The notes under the pieces are model-generated. The model worked only from the letters and a program-made list of their open reading frames with translations. It did no database searches and had not been told where the DNA came from. From positions 1 through 8,260 of the forward strand of contig JAIOJM010000005.1 in the NCBI GenBank assembly GCA_019911785.1: a DNA stretch of 8,260 bases. Direction: 5' to 3'. Within the stretch, counting starts at the first letter, position 1, and every line of letters starts with the position of its first letter. This stretch comes from Sulfuricella sp. (GTDB lineage Bacteria; Pseudomonadota; Gammaproteobacteria; Burkholderiales; Sulfuricellaceae). This document shows positions 7,628 to 8,260 of this stretch, piece after piece. The position numbers were made by a program, and so were the translations under genes.

Positions 7628-7657
7628 AATATAGCAGCCACACTCGAACTATCCCAA
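7628..7657 (-). promoter_or_regulatory. Candidate promoter for fbaB
   Basis: On the minus strand TTGGGA (7657-7652) and TATATT (7633-7628) are 18 bp apart, matching 4/6 and 5/6 of the sigma70 consensus. The predicted start is near 7621, giving a leader of about 40 nt. Confidence 0.5.
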
Positions 7658-7735
7658 CTACCCGCTTAAACTGGCGAACCGGCATGAATTTCGGCAGAAT
7701 GCATGGATACCAATTCAAAACAAAGGGGAACTGCC

Positions 7736-8260
7736 ATGGGATTTCTCGTCCTGCTTGCGATCCTGGCTGTCGTCACGGTTTATTTCATCATGCTCTACAA
7801 CGGCCTGGTCAACCTCAAGCACAACGTCGCCAAGGCCTGGGCCAACATCGACGTGCTCCTCAAGCAGCGCCACGACGAGCTGCCCAAGCTGGTGGAAACC
7901 TGCAAGCAGTACATGCAATACGAGCAGGAAACCCTGGAAAAGGTGATGAAGGCGCGCTCCCAGGTTGCCGATGCCCGCGAAAGTCACGACATGGGGGCAC
8001 TGGGTACCGCCGAAGGCTCGCTGCGCGGATTGCTCGGCAACCTGTTCGCGGTGGCCGAGGCTTACCCCGAACTGAAAGCCAACGAGACCTTCCAGCACCT
8101 GCAGGGACGCATTAGCGGCCTGGAGAACGCCATCGCCGACCGGCGCGAGTTCTACAACGACAGCGTCAACCTCAACAACGTGCGCATCGAGCAGTTCCCC
8201 GACGTGATCGTGGCGCGCATGTTCAATTTTCAGCCTGCCGACCTGCTCGAATTCGACGTT
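7736..8260 (+). CDS. lemA: LemA-family membrane protein, C-terminus cut by window edge
   Basis: The open frame runs from ATG 7736 to the right edge, 175 codons without a stop. LemA proteins are usually a little under 200 residues, so only a short tail is missing. The N-terminus is a single membrane segment (about 3-22, FLVLLAILAVVTVYFIMLY), followed by a long alpha-helical region with the family signature YNGLVNLKHNVAKAWANIDVLL (21-42) and KQRHDELPKLVET (43-55), and the conserved NLNNVRIEQFPDVIVA near the end. The family is membrane-anchored with a helical-bundle domain; its molecular function is not known. RBS AAGGGG (7723-7728) is 7 nt before the ATG. The gene is divergent from fbaB, with 154 bp between them; no clear promoter of its own was identified there. 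Confidence 0.93.
   Translation, partial: MGFLVLLAILAVVTVYFIMLYNGLVNLKHNVAKAWANIDVLLKQRHDELPKLVETCKQYMQYEQETLEKVMKARSQVADARESHDMGALGTAEGSLRGLLGNLFAVAEAYPELKANETFQHLQGRISGLENAIADRREFYNDSVNLNNVRIEQFPDVIVARMFNFQPADLLEFDV

Noticed and set aside
7672..7690. Possible sigma54 promoter (TGGC...GC) for lemA
   Set aside because: The GG and GC elements are 7 bp apart instead of the required 10.

Overview
This 8.26 kb GC-rich window looks like a proteobacterial chromosome, most likely a betaproteobacterium. The HU, YhiN, MlaF and FbaB homologs all resemble Gram-negative proteins, and a REP-type palindrome pair lies between two genes. The genus cannot be fixed from the sequence alone. Gene identities rest on protein motifs and remembered family sequences; no database search was run.

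Layout. (1) 1-823, minus strand: an HD-domain phosphohydrolase overlapping by ATGA the start of a YajD-type HNH nuclease, which is cut by the left edge. (2) 1007-1412: a histone-like HU gene with its own sigma70-type promoter, an A-tract/T-tract inverted repeat upstream and a strong intrinsic terminator. (3) 1532-2737: a YhiN (HI0933-family) flavoprotein. (4) 2798-5413: a compact mercury-resistance locus. merR (minus) is divergent from merT-merP-merA (plus). The merR-merT gap holds two near-identical MerR-type operator/promoters instead of the usual one. MerA is the core enzyme without an N-terminal metal-binding domain. (5) 5578-6387: a stand-alone MlaF-type ABC ATPase with a TTG start. Its switch (H-loop) histidine is a tyrosine, and no mlaE, mlaD, mlaC or mlaB lies beside it. 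(6) 6448-6505: a REPIN-like pair of inverted REP palindromes between convergent genes. (7) 6532-7581, minus: a class I FbaB-type fructose-bisphosphate aldolase. (8) 7736-8260, plus: a LemA-family membrane protein, cut by the right edge.

How the genes work together. Only the mer genes form an obvious pathway. MerP binds Hg(II) in the periplasm, MerT carries it across the inner membrane, MerA reduces it to Hg(0), and MerR switches the operon. No terminator is visible between merA and mlaF, so mercury-induced read-through into mlaF is possible. The other genes look like ordinary chromosomal housekeeping genes.

I saw no wholly new multi-gene system. The points most worth a second look are the doubled mer operator, the orphan MlaF with the H-loop substitution, and the REPIN.
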